Below, in pieces: positions 1 to 9,070 of a stretch of 64,000 bases of DNA. The stretch lies in NCBI RefSeq assembly GCF_003345355.1, contig NZ_QQNB01000002.1:682001-746000 (forward strand). The letters run 5' to 3'. This stretch comes from Sphingomonas aracearum. GTDB taxonomy: Bacteria; Pseudomonadota; Alphaproteobacteria; Sphingomonadales; Sphingomonadaceae. The translations under genes and the position numbers were made by a program. Position 1 is the stretch's first letter. Every line of letters starts with the position of its first letter. The notes under the pieces were generated by a model. It was not told the DNA's origin. It ran no database searches and saw only the letters and a list, made by a program, of their open reading frames with translations.

Positions 1-695
1 GTGCCGCCTTCCAGCGTGCCCTCGATGCCGGTGATTTCCTTCTTGGTGATGATGTTCACCACGCCGGCGATCGCGTCCGCGCCGTAGCTGGAGGACGCGC
101 CGTCCTTCAGCACTTCCACGCGGTCGATGGTGGCGTTGGGGATCGTGTTGAGGTCGACGAACGAGCGCTGGCCGTCATCGGCGAGCGGGTAATAGGCCGT
201 GCGCACGCCGTCGATCAGCGTCAGCGTGGAGTTCACGGACAGGCCGCGCAGCGACACGGCCGAGGAGCCCGCGCCGAAGCCGTTGGAGAAGGCGGTCGGG
301 ATCGAGCCGGAGCTGTCGGCGGAGATCGAGCGCACCGCGTCCGAGGCGTTGTTGATGCCGGCGCGCGCCAGGTTCTCGGCGCTCAGCACGGTCACCGGCG
401 AGGGCGTCTCGGTGTCGGTGCGGCGGAAGATGGAGCCGGTGACGACGATGTCGCCGCCGCCGCTCTGCGCGCCGCTGTCGGCGGTCTCGGTGCCGGCCTC
501 CTGGGGCGTGTCCGGGGTCGCGGCCGGCGGGCTCTGCACGTTCGAGTCGGCGGGCGGGACGGTGGGCGTCACCTGCGCGCCGTTGCCCGGGGTCGCGACC
601 TGGGCGTTGGCCGGAAGGGTTCCTGCGAAAGCGAGGATGGGAAGTGCGGCACCACGCAGCAGGATGCTGCGGCGGGCGCGGTTCAGGCTTATCAT
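1..695 (-). CDS. TonB-dependent receptor, N-terminal part (cut by left window edge)
   Basis: Outer-membrane TonB-dependent receptor; only the first 231 residues are inside the window. The reverse strand from 695 reads a signal peptide (MISLNRARR, then a hydrophobic stretch ending ANAQ), a Pro/Ala/Thr-rich linker, the TonB-box-like segment GDIVVTGS at about residues 83-90, and a plug domain with SLRGLSV and a typical end of plug (EVLKDGASSSYGADAIAGVVNI). An AGAAGG-type ribosome site lies just before the ATG. The substrate cannot be told from the plug. The next upstream gene on the same strand ends at 926, so the 230-base gap 696-925 probably holds its promoter. The identification as a receptor is secure; the barrel lies outside the window. 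Confidence 0.93.
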   Translation of the reverse strand, partial: MISLNRARRSILLRGAALPILAFAGTLPANAQVATPGNGAQVTPTVPPADSNVQSPPAATPDTPQEAGTETADSGAQSGGGDIVVTGSIFRRTDTETPSPVTVLSAENLARAGINNASDAVRSISADSSGSIPTAFSNGFGAGSSAVSLRGLSVNSTLTLIDGVRTAYYPLADDGQRSFVDLNTIPNATIDRVEVLKDGASSSYGADAIAGVVNIITKKEITGIEGTLEGG

Positions 696-925
696 TCTTC
701 TGCGACCTTCTCTGCTTGACGAAACCGCACGCCGCGAGGCGTCCGGGCCCTGACTCGTCCAGCACGGCGCCCCCGGATCCCCCCTGTCGGGATCCCCGCG
801 CCGAAATGTCGGCGCGCTGATTGCGACCGCCGCCGGGGCGAGTAAAGGGCGCCCGGGCGGTTCAGGTCCAACTTTTGCCCGATTGTTGCAAATAGGTCAC
901 GAGGCATGACCCGTCCGCGGGCCGC

Positions 926-1516
926 TCAATAAGGCGGCGCCTGTCGCGTGCGTTGCGTGCGCGCCGCGTCGGTCCACCAGGCAAGATCGTCCGCAAAGCG
1001 CGGAAATGCGCGCACGAGTGCCCCGCCGCCATCGCCGCTCGGCTCGCCCGCCGCGTCGAACGCATGGCCGATCCCGCCCACGGCCAGCGAGCTCGACACC
1101 ACCACCATGCCCATCTCGGACAGGATGCCGTGCCAGGCGAGCCCGGCCCGCGCTCCGGCGAAACGGCCGGCCGAATAGCTGGCGATCGCCGCCGGTCGCC
1201 AGAACCACTCCTCCAGGAAGTGGTCGGTCAGGTTCTTGAGGCCGGGCTGGACGCCCCAGTTATATTCGCCGGCCACGAACACGAAGGCGTCCGCCGCCTT
1301 GATCCGCTCGGCCAGGTCGGCAAGCGCCGGCGGGGCCTCTCCGGGTGCATATTCCTTGTACATCCGGTCCAGCATCGGCATGTCCAGCGCCTTGGCATCG
1401 ACCAGTTCGGCCGCCGCCCCGCGCGCGGCGAAGGCGCGCACCAGCCACTGCGCCAGCCGGATGCCCTGCCGGTCCGATCGGTAGGAGCCGTAGAAGATCA
1501 GGATTCTGTCGGCCAT
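926..1516 (-). CDS. NAD(P)H-dependent FMN reductase / flavodoxin-like oxidoreductase
   Basis: A 196-residue flavodoxin-fold protein of the NADPH-dependent FMN reductase family (SsuE/ArsH/azoreductase relatives). The N-terminus ILIFYGSYRSDRQG fits the phosphate-binding strand-loop, and EYNWGVQPGLKNLTDH is the family's conserved EYN(W/H)..P..LKN..D segment that contacts the isoalloxazine ring. AAAGGA lies 8 bases before the ATG. It lies 56 bases downstream of an FAD/NAD(P)-binding protein on the same strand, so the two may be cotranscribed. Likely role: cytosolic reduction of free flavin or a quinone/azo substrate with NAD(P)H. It is the only recognisable flavin reductase in the window, of interest because two flavin-dependent halogenases are present, but no link is shown. 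Confidence 0.88.
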   Translation of the reverse strand: MADRILIFYGSYRSDRQGIRLAQWLVRAFAARGAAAELVDAKALDMPMLDRMYKEYAPGEAPPALADLAERIKAADAFVFVAGEYNWGVQPGLKNLTDHFLEEWFWRPAAIASYSAGRFAGARAGLAWHGILSEMGMVVVSSSLAVGGIGHAFDAAGEPSGDGGGALVRAFPRFADDLAWWTDAARTQRTRQAPPY

Positions 1517-1572
1517 GTGTCATTCCTTTCGTTGGTGCCTGCGCCTGCCGGGCCGGCAGGGCGATCCCGCTG

Positions 1573-2925
1573 CTACAGACCCTCGCCGGCCACCCAGTGC
1601 GCGTTGGACAGTCGGCGGGCGAGATCCCAGCTCTGGCGCCGGATGTCCGGCACGGCCACGATCTCCCAAAAGGCGCCGCGGGTCATCGGCCCCAGCGCGA
1701 AGAGCCGCTCGCCGGCCGCTCCGCCGGCGCCCACCACCGCGCAGCCGGGATCGACGTCGAGGCCGAGATGCTCCGCATCGGGCCGGATCGCGCCCCGCGC
1801 CAGCAACGCTTGCAGCAGCGGCTCCTCCGTGCGGGTCAGGTCGCCCTGCGGCCCGGTGCAGTTGACGATGCGCTGCACGACCAGCCGTTCGGGACGGTCC
1901 GTGCCACGCGGGCGCCATTGCACGGCGATGCCCTGCTCCACTTCGGCAAAGGCCATCGTCTTGCCCGCCACCGTGACGAGCCTGCCTTCCGCGCGCAGCG
2001 CCGCCAGCCGTTCCGCCACGGCGGGGGCGATGCGGTGGCGGTGCACGTCCCACCAGGGCCGCAGGTGGCGCAGGAAACGCTGCCGCTCCGGCCGGGACGC
2101 ATTGGCCCATATGCCTTGGGTGAACGGGCGGAGTTCGTCCACCGCCTGTCGCCAGCAGATCTCCCCTGCCCGCTCCCGCACGATGCGCACCAGCGCCGAA
2201 GGGGTCGCAACCGGCCGGGTGTCGAGCGGCTGATCGGGCGCGCGCGCCGCCTTGTGCCGACGGGGCAGCAGGCCGCGCCGCGAAAGCGCCACCATGCGTC
2301 CGCGGAAACCGCGCGCGTCCAGCGTCAGCGCCACGTCCACCATGGTGAGGCCGGTGCCGATCAGAAGCACCGTATCCCCGGCGCCGAGGCCATCGGCAAG
2401 GTCGGTCGCCCAGGGATTGCTGCGGTAGCGGTCCGGCGACAGCTGCGCAGGATCGAGGCCGGGAGGCGCATGCGGCGGCAGGTTCCCGGCGGCAAGCACC
2501 GCGGCGTCCGCCGCCAGCACGCGCCCGTCGGCAAGGCGGATGCGGACGTCCTCGCCCGTCTCCACATCCACCGCCTCGCCGGCCACGATGGCGAGCCGCT
2601 CGCCCGCCGTCGCCCGCGCCGCATCGAGCAGCGATTGCAGATATTCGCCGAAGACCAGCCGGGGCACGAACCCGCCCGCCGCGTCCGCCATGCCGCGCGC
2701 CCCCAGCCAGCGCACGAAGTGGTCCGGCTCGTCCGGAAACGCGCTCATGTTGCCCGCCCGCACGTTGAGGAGGTGGCTGGGATCGGCCGCGCCATAGGCG
2801 ATCCCCCTGCCCGCCACCGCGCCCCGTTCGATCAGGGTGGCGCGCGGCCCGTCGTGCCGCAACAGGTTGATCGCCTGCAACGTGCCGGAAAAGCCCGCGC
2901 CGATGATGGCCACATGTCGGATCAA
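1573..2925 (-). CDS. FAD/NAD(P)-binding protein (NAD_binding_9 family)
   Basis: About 450 residues; a two-dinucleotide-domain flavoprotein of the family often annotated FAD-NAD(P)-binding protein. The Rossmann motif HVAIIGAGFSGTLQ is at the very N-terminus, LLNVRAGNMSAFPDEPDHF follows around residues 60-80 (a conserved block of this family), and a second nucleotide-binding segment VLLIGTGLTMVD lies near the middle. The open frame extends to a GTG at 2952 that has no ribosome site. The TTG at 2925 is preceded 8 bases upstream by GGGGAG and would give the usual short N-terminus MIRHVAIIG, so I chose it. Probable cytosolic oxidoreductase or monooxygenase-like enzyme; substrate unknown. Followed on the same strand by the FMN reductase. 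Confidence 0.82.
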   Translation of the reverse strand: MIRHVAIIGAGFSGTLQAINLLRHDGPRATLIERGAVAGRGIAYGAADPSHLLNVRAGNMSAFPDEPDHFVRWLGARGMADAAGGFVPRLVFGEYLQSLLDAARATAGERLAIVAGEAVDVETGEDVRIRLADGRVLAADAAVLAAGNLPPHAPPGLDPAQLSPDRYRSNPWATDLADGLGAGDTVLLIGTGLTMVDVALTLDARGFRGRMVALSRRGLLPRRHKAARAPDQPLDTRPVATPSALVRIVRERAGEICWRQAVDELRPFTQGIWANASRPERQRFLRHLRPWWDVHRHRIAPAVAERLAALRAEGRLVTVAGKTMAFAEVEQGIAVQWRPRGTDRPERLVVQRIVNCTGPQGDLTRTEEPLLQALLARGAIRPDAEHLGLDVDPGCAVVGAGGAAGERLFALGPMTRGAFWEIVAVPDIRRQSWDLARRLSNAHWVAGEGL

Positions 2926-3092
2926 CGTCTGTTCTCCCCGGGGAGCTGCCACCTATCAGCCGGCGCGCCCCCGCTTCAACCCGGGCTTCGAACGGGTCAA
3001 GTTTTTCTCCCACTTACCTGATAGGGTTTCGTGCATTCTCCCGTTGGGGCGCCGCGCCGGGGGTCGGCGCCGGCACCGAAGGGAGTGTGCGC

Positions 3093-3314
3093 ATGAGGAA
3101 GATCGTGCTCGTTTCGCTGGCCGCCGCCGCCATCGCGCTGGGCGCATGCTCCGGTTCGGAACAGGGCAACACCGCCAGCACCAGCGAGCTGTCGCGGAAC
3201 GAAGAGGTCCCCGCGGACGAGAACCTTTCGGCGGTGGACGAAGCCACGATCGGCAACAACAGCGCGGATGCGGCGCTGCCCGGCGCGGCGAACAGCTCCG
3301 GCAGCGCCTTCTGA
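3093..3314 (+). CDS. small lipoprotein, function unknown
   Basis: A 73-residue protein with a lipoprotein signal: MRKIVLVSLAAAAIALGAC, with lipobox (L)GAC and Cys19 as the lipidation site. The mature part is short, acidic and rich in Asn/Ser/Ala/Glu (about 50 residues), with no recognisable domain. AAGGGAG lies about 8 bases before ATG 3093. An in-frame GTG at 3087 is a less likely start. The gene stands alone, divergent from the FAD protein, and is closed by a strong intrinsic terminator at 3370-3400. Similar short lipoproteins are common in Sphingomonas, but I cannot assign a role. Confidence 0.75.
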   Translation: MRKIVLVSLAAAAIALGACSGSEQGNTASTSELSRNEEVPADENLSAVDEATIGNNSADAALPGAANSSGSAF

Positions 3315-3369
3315 CCTTTTCACAGGTGCCTTTCGAGACGCGTCCTGGTTAGCTCCCTGGGCGTATCCT

Positions 3370-3400
3370 GCGGTCTGGCCCTCGGGCCGGACCGCCTTTT
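3370..3400 (+). terminator. intrinsic terminator of the small lipoprotein gene
   Basis: GCGGTCTGGCC at 3370-3380 pairs with GGCCGGACCGC at 3385-3395 across a CTCG loop (one G-U pair in an otherwise perfect stem), followed directly by CTTTTC. This is the best rho-independent terminator in the window and ends the transcript that starts before 3093. Confidence 0.88.
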
Positions 3401-3569
3401 CTTGGGAGAGGCCGGGCATGAGCGAACTGCCGTCTTCCGGCATCGAGGCCGCCTTCCGCGGCGCCCCGGCGGCGCGCAGCGTGGACGGCATCCTGATCTG
3501 CTGTCCCGGCGCGATCGCCAGCCTGCATCACCGGAGGGTACTCCCCTCCCGACGCAGTGAGGATGCCGC

Positions 3570-3980
3570 TCAGCCCTCGGGCTCGCCGGCGAGATATTCC
3601 TCGTCGCTCACCTTCTCCATCCAGGTCACGGGCGAGCCATCGACGGACTCCTGGATCGCGATGTGGGCCATGGCCGCATGCGGCGTCGCGCCGTGCCAGT
3701 GGCGGCGGTCCGCCGGGCACCACAATATGTCGCCCGCTTGGAATTCCAGCTTCGGTCCGTGCTCCACCTGGGTCCAGCCCACGCCTTCGGTGACGATCAG
3801 CGTCTGTCCGGCCGGGTGGCTGTGCCATGCCGTGCGCGCGCCCGGCGCGAAATGCACGATGGCGCCGCCAACGCGCGACGGGTCGGGACGCTGGAACTGG
3901 CCGGTGATGGTGACCGTGCCGGTGAAATAGTCGGCGGGGCCGTCGACGGTCTTCTGGTCATGCTTGCGGTTGATTTCCAT
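3570..3980 (-). CDS. cupin domain protein (COG1917 / mandelonitrile lyase-like)
   Basis: A 136-residue single-domain cupin. Motif 1 reads GARTAWHSHPAGQTLIVTEG (residues 48-67: two metal-binding His and the conserved Gly), and motif 2 is the segment GDILWCPADRRHWHGA with a further metal-binding His. The family contains bacterial manganese hydroxynitrile lyase-like cupins and proteins paired with carboxymuconolactone decarboxylases; the true substrate is open. AAAGGAG lies 7 bases before ATG 3980. A second in-frame ATG at 4049 overlaps the stop of the MFS gene (ATGA) and would add a weakly hydrophobic leader, so a longer, translationally coupled form is possible. Same strand as the MFS transporter and the LysR regulator. 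Confidence 0.86.
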   Translation of the reverse strand: MEINRKHDQKTVDGPADYFTGTVTITGQFQRPDPSRVGGAIVHFAPGARTAWHSHPAGQTLIVTEGVGWTQVEHGPKLEFQAGDILWCPADRRHWHGATPHAAMAHIAIQESVDGSPVTWMEKVSDEEYLAGEPEG

Positions 3981-4045
3981 GGCGGTGCTCCTTTGCAGTG
4001 CGGGTTCGGGAAGGGCGAGCAGGGCAAGTGCCGGAAGGAACGGGA

Positions 4046-5257
4046 TCATCGAGCGGCCCCCTCGGTGGGCTTGCCGGCCAGCCGCGCATCCAGTCCGGCG
4101 AGCAGCGCGGCGAACAGGAGCAACGCGGCACTGGCGACAAAGGTGGCGCGGTAGCCGCCGGCATCGAACAGCAATCCACCCCCGGCCGCGCCCAGCGTGA
4201 TCGCGAGCTGGATCACGGCCACCAGCAGCCCGCCCCCGGCCTCCGCGTCCCCCGGAAAGCGGCGCGCGACCCACGTCCACCACGCGACCGGCGCCCCCGT
4301 GCCGATCGCGCCCCACAGCGCCAGCAGAACGGCGCTAGCTACGGCCTGCGAGCCGGCGGCGGTCAGCGCCAGCGCGATGGCGGCAAGCCCCAGGGGCGCC
4401 AGCATCAACGTGCCCGCCATGCTTCGCGCCACGAGCCGCCCGGCCGCCCAGCTGCCAAGCAGGCCACCCAACCCCATCAGCAGCAGAACGACCGACAAGG
4501 CGGGCACGGACAGTCCCGTCACGCCCTCCAGGAACGGGCGCACATAGGTGAACAGCGCGAACTGCCCGGCGAACAGCAACCCTGCCGCCGCCACGCCGAT
4601 GCGCGCGCCGGGGCGGCGCAGCAGCCCCAGCGCGCCGCCGCCCGCCTCCCGCTCCGCGGGCATGGCCGGCAGGACCAGCCACTGCCAGGCGAACGTCACG
4701 GCGGCGAGCGGCACCACCACGAAGAAAGCGCCGCGCCAGCCGACGAACTGGCCGAGAAAGCTGCCGAGCGGCGCCGCGATCGTGGTCGCCACCGCGTTGC
4801 CGCCGTTGAGCAGCGCCAGCGCGCGCGGCACCTCCGCCTCCGGCACCAGCCGCATCACGGTGGCGGCGGACATCGACCAGAAGCCGCCCACCACGACGCC
4901 GATCAGCGCGCGGCCGGCCATGAACGTCAACTCGTTCGGCGCGAACGCGACCAAGAGGCCCGACGCCAGCATGGCGAGGGTGAGCCCGAGCAGGAGGCGG
5001 CGCCGGTCCATGCCCCGGGTCAGCGGCGCGAGCGACAGGCTGGTCAGCACCGCGAACAGGCCGGAGATCGCGATGGCCTGGCCGGCGGCGCCTTCACTCA
5101 GGTGCAGGTCGGCCGCGATCGGCGTCAGGATGCTCACCGGCATGAACTCGGACGCGATCAGCGTGGAAACGCACAAGGTCAGCGCGAAAACGGCGCTCCA
5201 GCCCGGGCGGGGCCGGCCCGAAGCCGTCGGCGGCCGGACCGCCAGTGATTGTGCCAC
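4046..5257 (-). CDS. MFS transporter, DHA1 family (AraJ/YdhP-like)
   Basis: A 403-residue inner-membrane transporter with 12 predicted helices. The N-terminal half has the phrase SEFMPVSILTPIAADL and the loop LTRGMDRRRLLLG, as in arabinose/purine/drug effluxers of the AraJ-YdhP-PbuE type. The start is GTG with GGGGAG 8 bases upstream. It likely exports a sugar, nucleoside or drug using the proton gradient. It lies between an upstream LysR gene and a downstream cupin gene on the same strand, which suggests a LysR-controlled MFS-cupin unit responding to a small aromatic or carbonyl compound (inference). Confidence 0.9.
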   Translation of the reverse strand: MAQSLAVRPPTASGRPRPGWSAVFALTLCVSTLIASEFMPVSILTPIAADLHLSEGAAGQAIAISGLFAVLTSLSLAPLTRGMDRRRLLLGLTLAMLASGLLVAFAPNELTFMAGRALIGVVVGGFWSMSAATVMRLVPEAEVPRALALLNGGNAVATTIAAPLGSFLGQFVGWRGAFFVVVPLAAVTFAWQWLVLPAMPAEREAGGGALGLLRRPGARIGVAAAGLLFAGQFALFTYVRPFLEGVTGLSVPALSVVLLLMGLGGLLGSWAAGRLVARSMAGTLMLAPLGLAAIALALTAAGSQAVASAVLLALWGAIGTGAPVAWWTWVARRFPGDAEAGGGLLVAVIQLAITLGAAGGGLLFDAGGYRATFVASAALLLFAALLAGLDARLAGKPTEGAAR

Positions 5258-5358
5258 GTATCGGCTCCCCTGGATTGCTCATGATCGACCGGGCCGATCT
5301 AGGCTTCTCCCGGGGCTCCGATTACCCGCCACCGGCGCGATGGCGGGATGAAGAGCGT

Positions 5359-6282
5359 TCAACGATGGCGCGGGGCCGGCGCCAGCGGTTGCAGTTCGCG
5401 CGCCAGATCGATGAGCAGGCGCAATCCGGCCGGCAACTGGCGGCGGCCCGGATAGTATATGTGAAAGCCCTCGCCCATCGGCGCCCAGTCGGACAGCACC
5501 TCGTGGAGCCGCCCCTGCGCTAGGAACGGCGTGACGCTGGGTTCGGGCAGATAGGCGAGACCCGCGCCGGCGAGCGCAAGATCGAGGGTGAACTGGCTGT
5601 TCTCGACCGTGATGGCGCCGGGCGCGTCCACGACGATCTCCGTGCCGTGCTGCTCGAACTCCCAGCGATAGATGCTGTCGTTGCCGAGGCGCGCGCGCAG
5701 GCACCGGTGACCGGCAAGATCCCGTGGGTGCCGCGGCGCGCCGTGGCGATCGAGATAGGCCGGCGCGCCCACCACCACCCAGCGGATATCGCCCGACAGC
5801 CGCTGCGCCACCATGTCCTCCGGCACGGTGCCGCCCCAGCGGATGCCGGCGTCCGCGCCCTTTGCCACCACGTCGACCAGATTGTTGGTGACGGTCACCT
5901 CGATGGCGATGTCGGGGTATCGCTCCATGAACACCGGCAGCACGGGCGCGAGCAGCAGCGAGCTTGCATGCTCCATCACGTTGAGGCTGATCCGTCCGGC
6001 GGGCGCATCGCGATAGCGGTTGAGCCCCTCGATGGCGGTGCCGATCGCGTCGAACGGGTCGGCGAGCGCGGCGTGCAATTCCTCGCCGGCGGCCGTCAGC
6101 GTGACGCTGCGGCTCGTCCGGTTGACCAGACGCACGCCGATCCGCGCCTCCAGCCCCTTGAGCGAGTGGCTCATCGCCGAGGCGCTCACCCCCAGTTCCA
6201 GCCCGGCGCGCCGAAAGCTGCGATGCCTCGCCAGGGCGAGGAAATAGGCGAAATCCGCGATGTCCGTGCGGGCGATACGCAT
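5359..6282 (-). CDS. LysR-family transcriptional regulator
   Basis: A 307-residue LysR regulator of the CrgA/DmlR-like subgroup. The winged helix-turn-helix is at residues 8-66 (FAYFLALARHRSFRRAG, with the recognition part SASAMSHSLKGLE), and the effector domain follows (PDIAIEVTVTNNLVDVV; DAGIRWGG). Unlike many LysR genes it is not divergent from its neighbour but lies 101 bases upstream of the MFS-cupin genes on the same strand. It may be cotranscribed with them or autoregulated. Confidence 0.93.
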   Translation of the reverse strand: MRIARTDIADFAYFLALARHRSFRRAGLELGVSASAMSHSLKGLEARIGVRLVNRTSRSVTLTAAGEELHAALADPFDAIGTAIEGLNRYRDAPAGRISLNVMEHASSLLLAPVLPVFMERYPDIAIEVTVTNNLVDVVAKGADAGIRWGGTVPEDMVAQRLSGDIRWVVVGAPAYLDRHGAPRHPRDLAGHRCLRARLGNDSIYRWEFEQHGTEIVVDAPGAITVENSQFTLDLALAGAGLAYLPEPSVTPFLAQGRLHEVLSDWAPMGEGFHIYYPGRRQLPAGLRLLIDLARELQPLAPAPRHR

Positions 6283-6397
6283 GCGCGTTCCTTGTGCCGG
6301 GCGCGCCGGTCAAAGGCAACGCCCGGACCGGCCCGGCGCGGCCCTCTTGAGGCCCGCGCCGGGCCGGTCCGGAACGGTCAGCACCGTTGCGCAGCCC

Positions 6398-8857
6398 TCA
6401 CCAGTTCAGGCCCGCGCGGACGTAAAGGAACCGCCCGTTGAAGCCGAACGGCGAGTAATAGGGAAAGCCGAGCACGCCCGTGCTGTTGTTCGCCGCGCTC
6501 TGGCGTTCCGGATAGACGTCGAACACGTTGCTCACGCCCAGGCCGATCTGCGCGCCCTTGGGGGCCGCATAGCGCAGCTCGAGGTCGGTGATGGCGCGCT
6601 TGCCGGTATGCACGTCGGCGCTTGCCACCGTGCCCGCCTGGTTGACGTCCCCGTAATAGGTGACGCGGGCCAGCGCGCCGAGCCGGTCGAGCGACCAGTC
6701 GATCGTGCCGGTCACCTTTTCCTGCGGCGTGCCGTCCTCCAGCGTCAGGATACGGCTGCGCGCGAACAGGGTCGGTGCCGGGTTGAGCGTCGCGGTGGAG
6801 GTCGGCACCCGGGTGACCTTCGCGTCGTTGATGTTGGCCGCCACCGTGAAGTCGAAGGCGCCGGCGCTTTCCGTCCGCAGGCGATAATGCGCCACCGCGT
6901 CGATGCCCTTGGTGGTGGAAGCCAGCCCGTTGATGAAGAAGCGTGCCGCCGAGACGTTGAACGGGGCCAGCAGCGCCCCGACCTGCGGGCTGAAGCCGCC
7001 GCTGATGTTTTCCGACAGGCCGATCTGGTCACGGATGTGGATGCGGTAGGCGTCCACCGTCAGGTCGAACCCGCCGGCGCGGATGACGGTGCCGACCGAC
7101 AGGTTGGTGGACTTTTCCGGCTCCAGCGGCAGCCCGCCCAGCGCCGTGCCGACCGGGCTGACCGACGGATAGGTTCCGGTGAGCACCGGCAGGCCGTTGG
7201 TCACCACGGAGGCGACCTGCGTGAAATACTGCTGCTGCAGCGACGGCGCGCGGAAGCCGGTGGACGCGGTGCCGCGCAGCGCGAGCCACGGGGTGAAATC
7301 GTAGCGTGCGGACAGCTTGCCGTTGGCGGTGCTGCCGAAGTCCGAATAATGCTCGCCGCGCCCGGCGATGCCGACCAGCAGCTTGTCGGTCAGCTGCGCC
7401 TCGACGTCGAGGTAGATGCTGCCGCTGCGCCGGCTGCGCTCAACGGCGTTGCGCGGGGCAAAGCCGCCAAAGCCCTGCGCACCGGGCGCGGAGCCGGCAA
7501 CGGCATCGGTCGCGCCCGCCGGGTAATCGTAGGATGCGGGCTCGCCGGCGGTGATCTTGTAGCCTTCGCGGCGCCCTTCGATGCCGAAGGCGACGTTCAG
7601 CGACTGGAACACGTCGAACCTGCGGGAAACGTCCAGCCCGGCGACACTTTGGTCATAAGCGACCGCGCCATCGTAGAAGTTGCGAGGCGTGGCCGAGCCG
7701 AAGGCGTAGTTGGCCGAGTTCAGCGTCCGGAAATCGACGGTGTTGCGGCCGTAGCTGAACGATAGGTCGACATTGAAATCGGAAAAGGTGCCGCGCAGGC
7801 CCACCGCCGAGTTGATGTCCTTGGTCTTGGTGTTGATGATCGGCAGGAAGCCGTTCGCAGCGCCTGCCAGTTCCAGCTGGCGGATCGTGTCGGCGCTGGC
7901 ATTGCCGGCGCGAACGCGCGGAAAGGCGGCGCCGCGGGTGTCGCGGTCCTGATAGCCGCCGAATGCATACAGGCTGAGATTGTCGGTCAGCGACGTGCCG
8001 GCGTTGACGAAGCCGGTATATTGCCGGACCTCGGGGTCGCCATAGCGCCCCGTCACCCGGGAGGGCGAGACGCGCGGGTCGAAATCGGCGCGATTGGTCG
8101 GCTGACGCTTCAGATACTCGCCGGAGACGGTCAGGAAGCCGTCGCGGCCGAAGCCGATGCCCTGCCAGGCGGACGCGGTGACGGTCGGCTCGCCGCTCAC
8201 GCTGCGGCTGCCGCGCGCGGTGTCCACATCCGTGTTGTAGAAGCCGTAGGTCACCGACGCGCCGCCGCCGGACCGCGCCTCGCGCAGGCGCAGGTTGATG
8301 ACGCCGGCGATCGCGTCCGACCCATATTGGGCAGAGGCGCCGTCGCGCAGCACCTCGATCCGGTCGAGCGCCGCGGTGGGCACGGTGTTGAGGTCCACCG
8401 CCGCCGAGCCGCGGCCAACGGTGCCGTTGGTGTTGAGGTTGGCGGAGGTATGGCCACGGATGCCGTTGATCAGCACCAGCGTCTGGTCCGGCGACAGGCC
8501 GCGCAGCGTGGCCGGGCGGATCGCGTCGGTGGCGTCGTTGGCGGACGGGCGCGGGAAGTCGATGGAGGGCGCAATGGTGGAAAGCGCCGCGGCCAGCTCC
8601 GTCGTGCCCTGGCGCTGGAGGCTGGCGCCGCTCAGCACGTCCACCGGCGACACGCTGTCGAGACGGGTGCGCCCTTCCGCGCGCGTGCCGGTGACGACGA
8701 TCTCGTCGCCTTCCTGCTCCGGGGTGGCGGCATCGGCGACCGGCGCGGCCTGTGCCTGCTCGGCCGGCGCGGGCGGCACCTGCTGCGCCCAAGCGGGCGT
8801 GGCGGCAAGGCCCAGCACGGACGCGGAAAGCAGAGCGGCGGTACGAAGTGAAGGCAT
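6398..8857 (-). CDS. TonB-dependent receptor (siderophore/vitamin type)
   Basis: An 819-residue outer-membrane receptor. Signal peptide MPSLRTAALLSASVLGLAA ending PAWAQ, a Gln/Ala/Pro linker, the TonB box DEIVVTGTR at about residue 51, plug domain (RGLSPDQTLVLINGIRGH; EVLRDGASAQYGSDAIAGVI), then a 22-strand-type barrel ending in the aromatic-terminal LYVRAGLNW. AAGGGA lies 6 bases before the ATG. The frame is open upstream but that part has no receptor features. Sequence style is that of the iron-siderophore/cobalamin receptors rather than the sugar-type receptors of loci A and B. It is divergent from the arylesterase, with 213 bases between, and no ligand-specific neighbour is evident. Confidence 0.93.
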   Translation of the reverse strand: MPSLRTAALLSASVLGLAATPAWAQQVPPAPAEQAQAAPVADAATPEQEGDEIVVTGTRAEGRTRLDSVSPVDVLSGASLQRQGTTELAAALSTIAPSIDFPRPSANDATDAIRPATLRGLSPDQTLVLINGIRGHTSANLNTNGTVGRGSAAVDLNTVPTAALDRIEVLRDGASAQYGSDAIAGVINLRLREARSGGGASVTYGFYNTDVDTARGSRSVSGEPTVTASAWQGIGFGRDGFLTVSGEYLKRQPTNRADFDPRVSPSRVTGRYGDPEVRQYTGFVNAGTSLTDNLSLYAFGGYQDRDTRGAAFPRVRAGNASADTIRQLELAGAANGFLPIINTKTKDINSAVGLRGTFSDFNVDLSFSYGRNTVDFRTLNSANYAFGSATPRNFYDGAVAYDQSVAGLDVSRRFDVFQSLNVAFGIEGRREGYKITAGEPASYDYPAGATDAVAGSAPGAQGFGGFAPRNAVERSRRSGSIYLDVEAQLTDKLLVGIAGRGEHYSDFGSTANGKLSARYDFTPWLALRGTASTGFRAPSLQQQYFTQVASVVTNGLPVLTGTYPSVSPVGTALGGLPLEPEKSTNLSVGTVIRAGGFDLTVDAYRIHIRDQIGLSENISGGFSPQVGALLAPFNVSAARFFINGLASTTKGIDAVAHYRLRTESAGAFDFTVAANINDAKVTRVPTSTATLNPAPTLFARSRILTLEDGTPQEKVTGTIDWSLDRLGALARVTYYGDVNQAGTVASADVHTGKRAITDLELRYAAPKGAQIGLGVSNVFDVYPERQSAANNSTGVLGFPYYSPFGFNGRFLYVRAGLNW

Positions 8858-9070
8858 GCGGATTCCCTTGTCCTGCAATGGGCGGATCGCTCTCCGGCGA
8901 CTCCACCCTTTGCCCCGCGATAGACCCCGCGTCGCTTCTGTGCCGCGCATAAGCGATTGTGGAAGCGCAAGCTTTTCTATGATCGCCCACCAACCCGGTA
9001 TGTTTTGCGATTCCTGCCGCTGTGCGGGCGGCCCGGTGAAAGCCCGGCCGGGTCCACCTATATCGGGATC

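Noticed and set aside
3419..3560. Small plus-strand frame beginning MSELPSSGIEAAF after the terminator, with GGGAGAGG before the ATG
   Set aside because: The ribosome site is attractive, but the frame soon runs antisense through the cupin gene and has no recognisable domain. Could be a remnant of a lost gene; not strong enough to list.
8959..8978. Half-operator TTGTGGAAGCGC between the siderophore receptor and the arylesterase
   Set aside because: Only one half matches the locus A operator; the other half (AAGCTTTT) is not complementary. It is 6 kb from the LacI gene and not near glycan genes.
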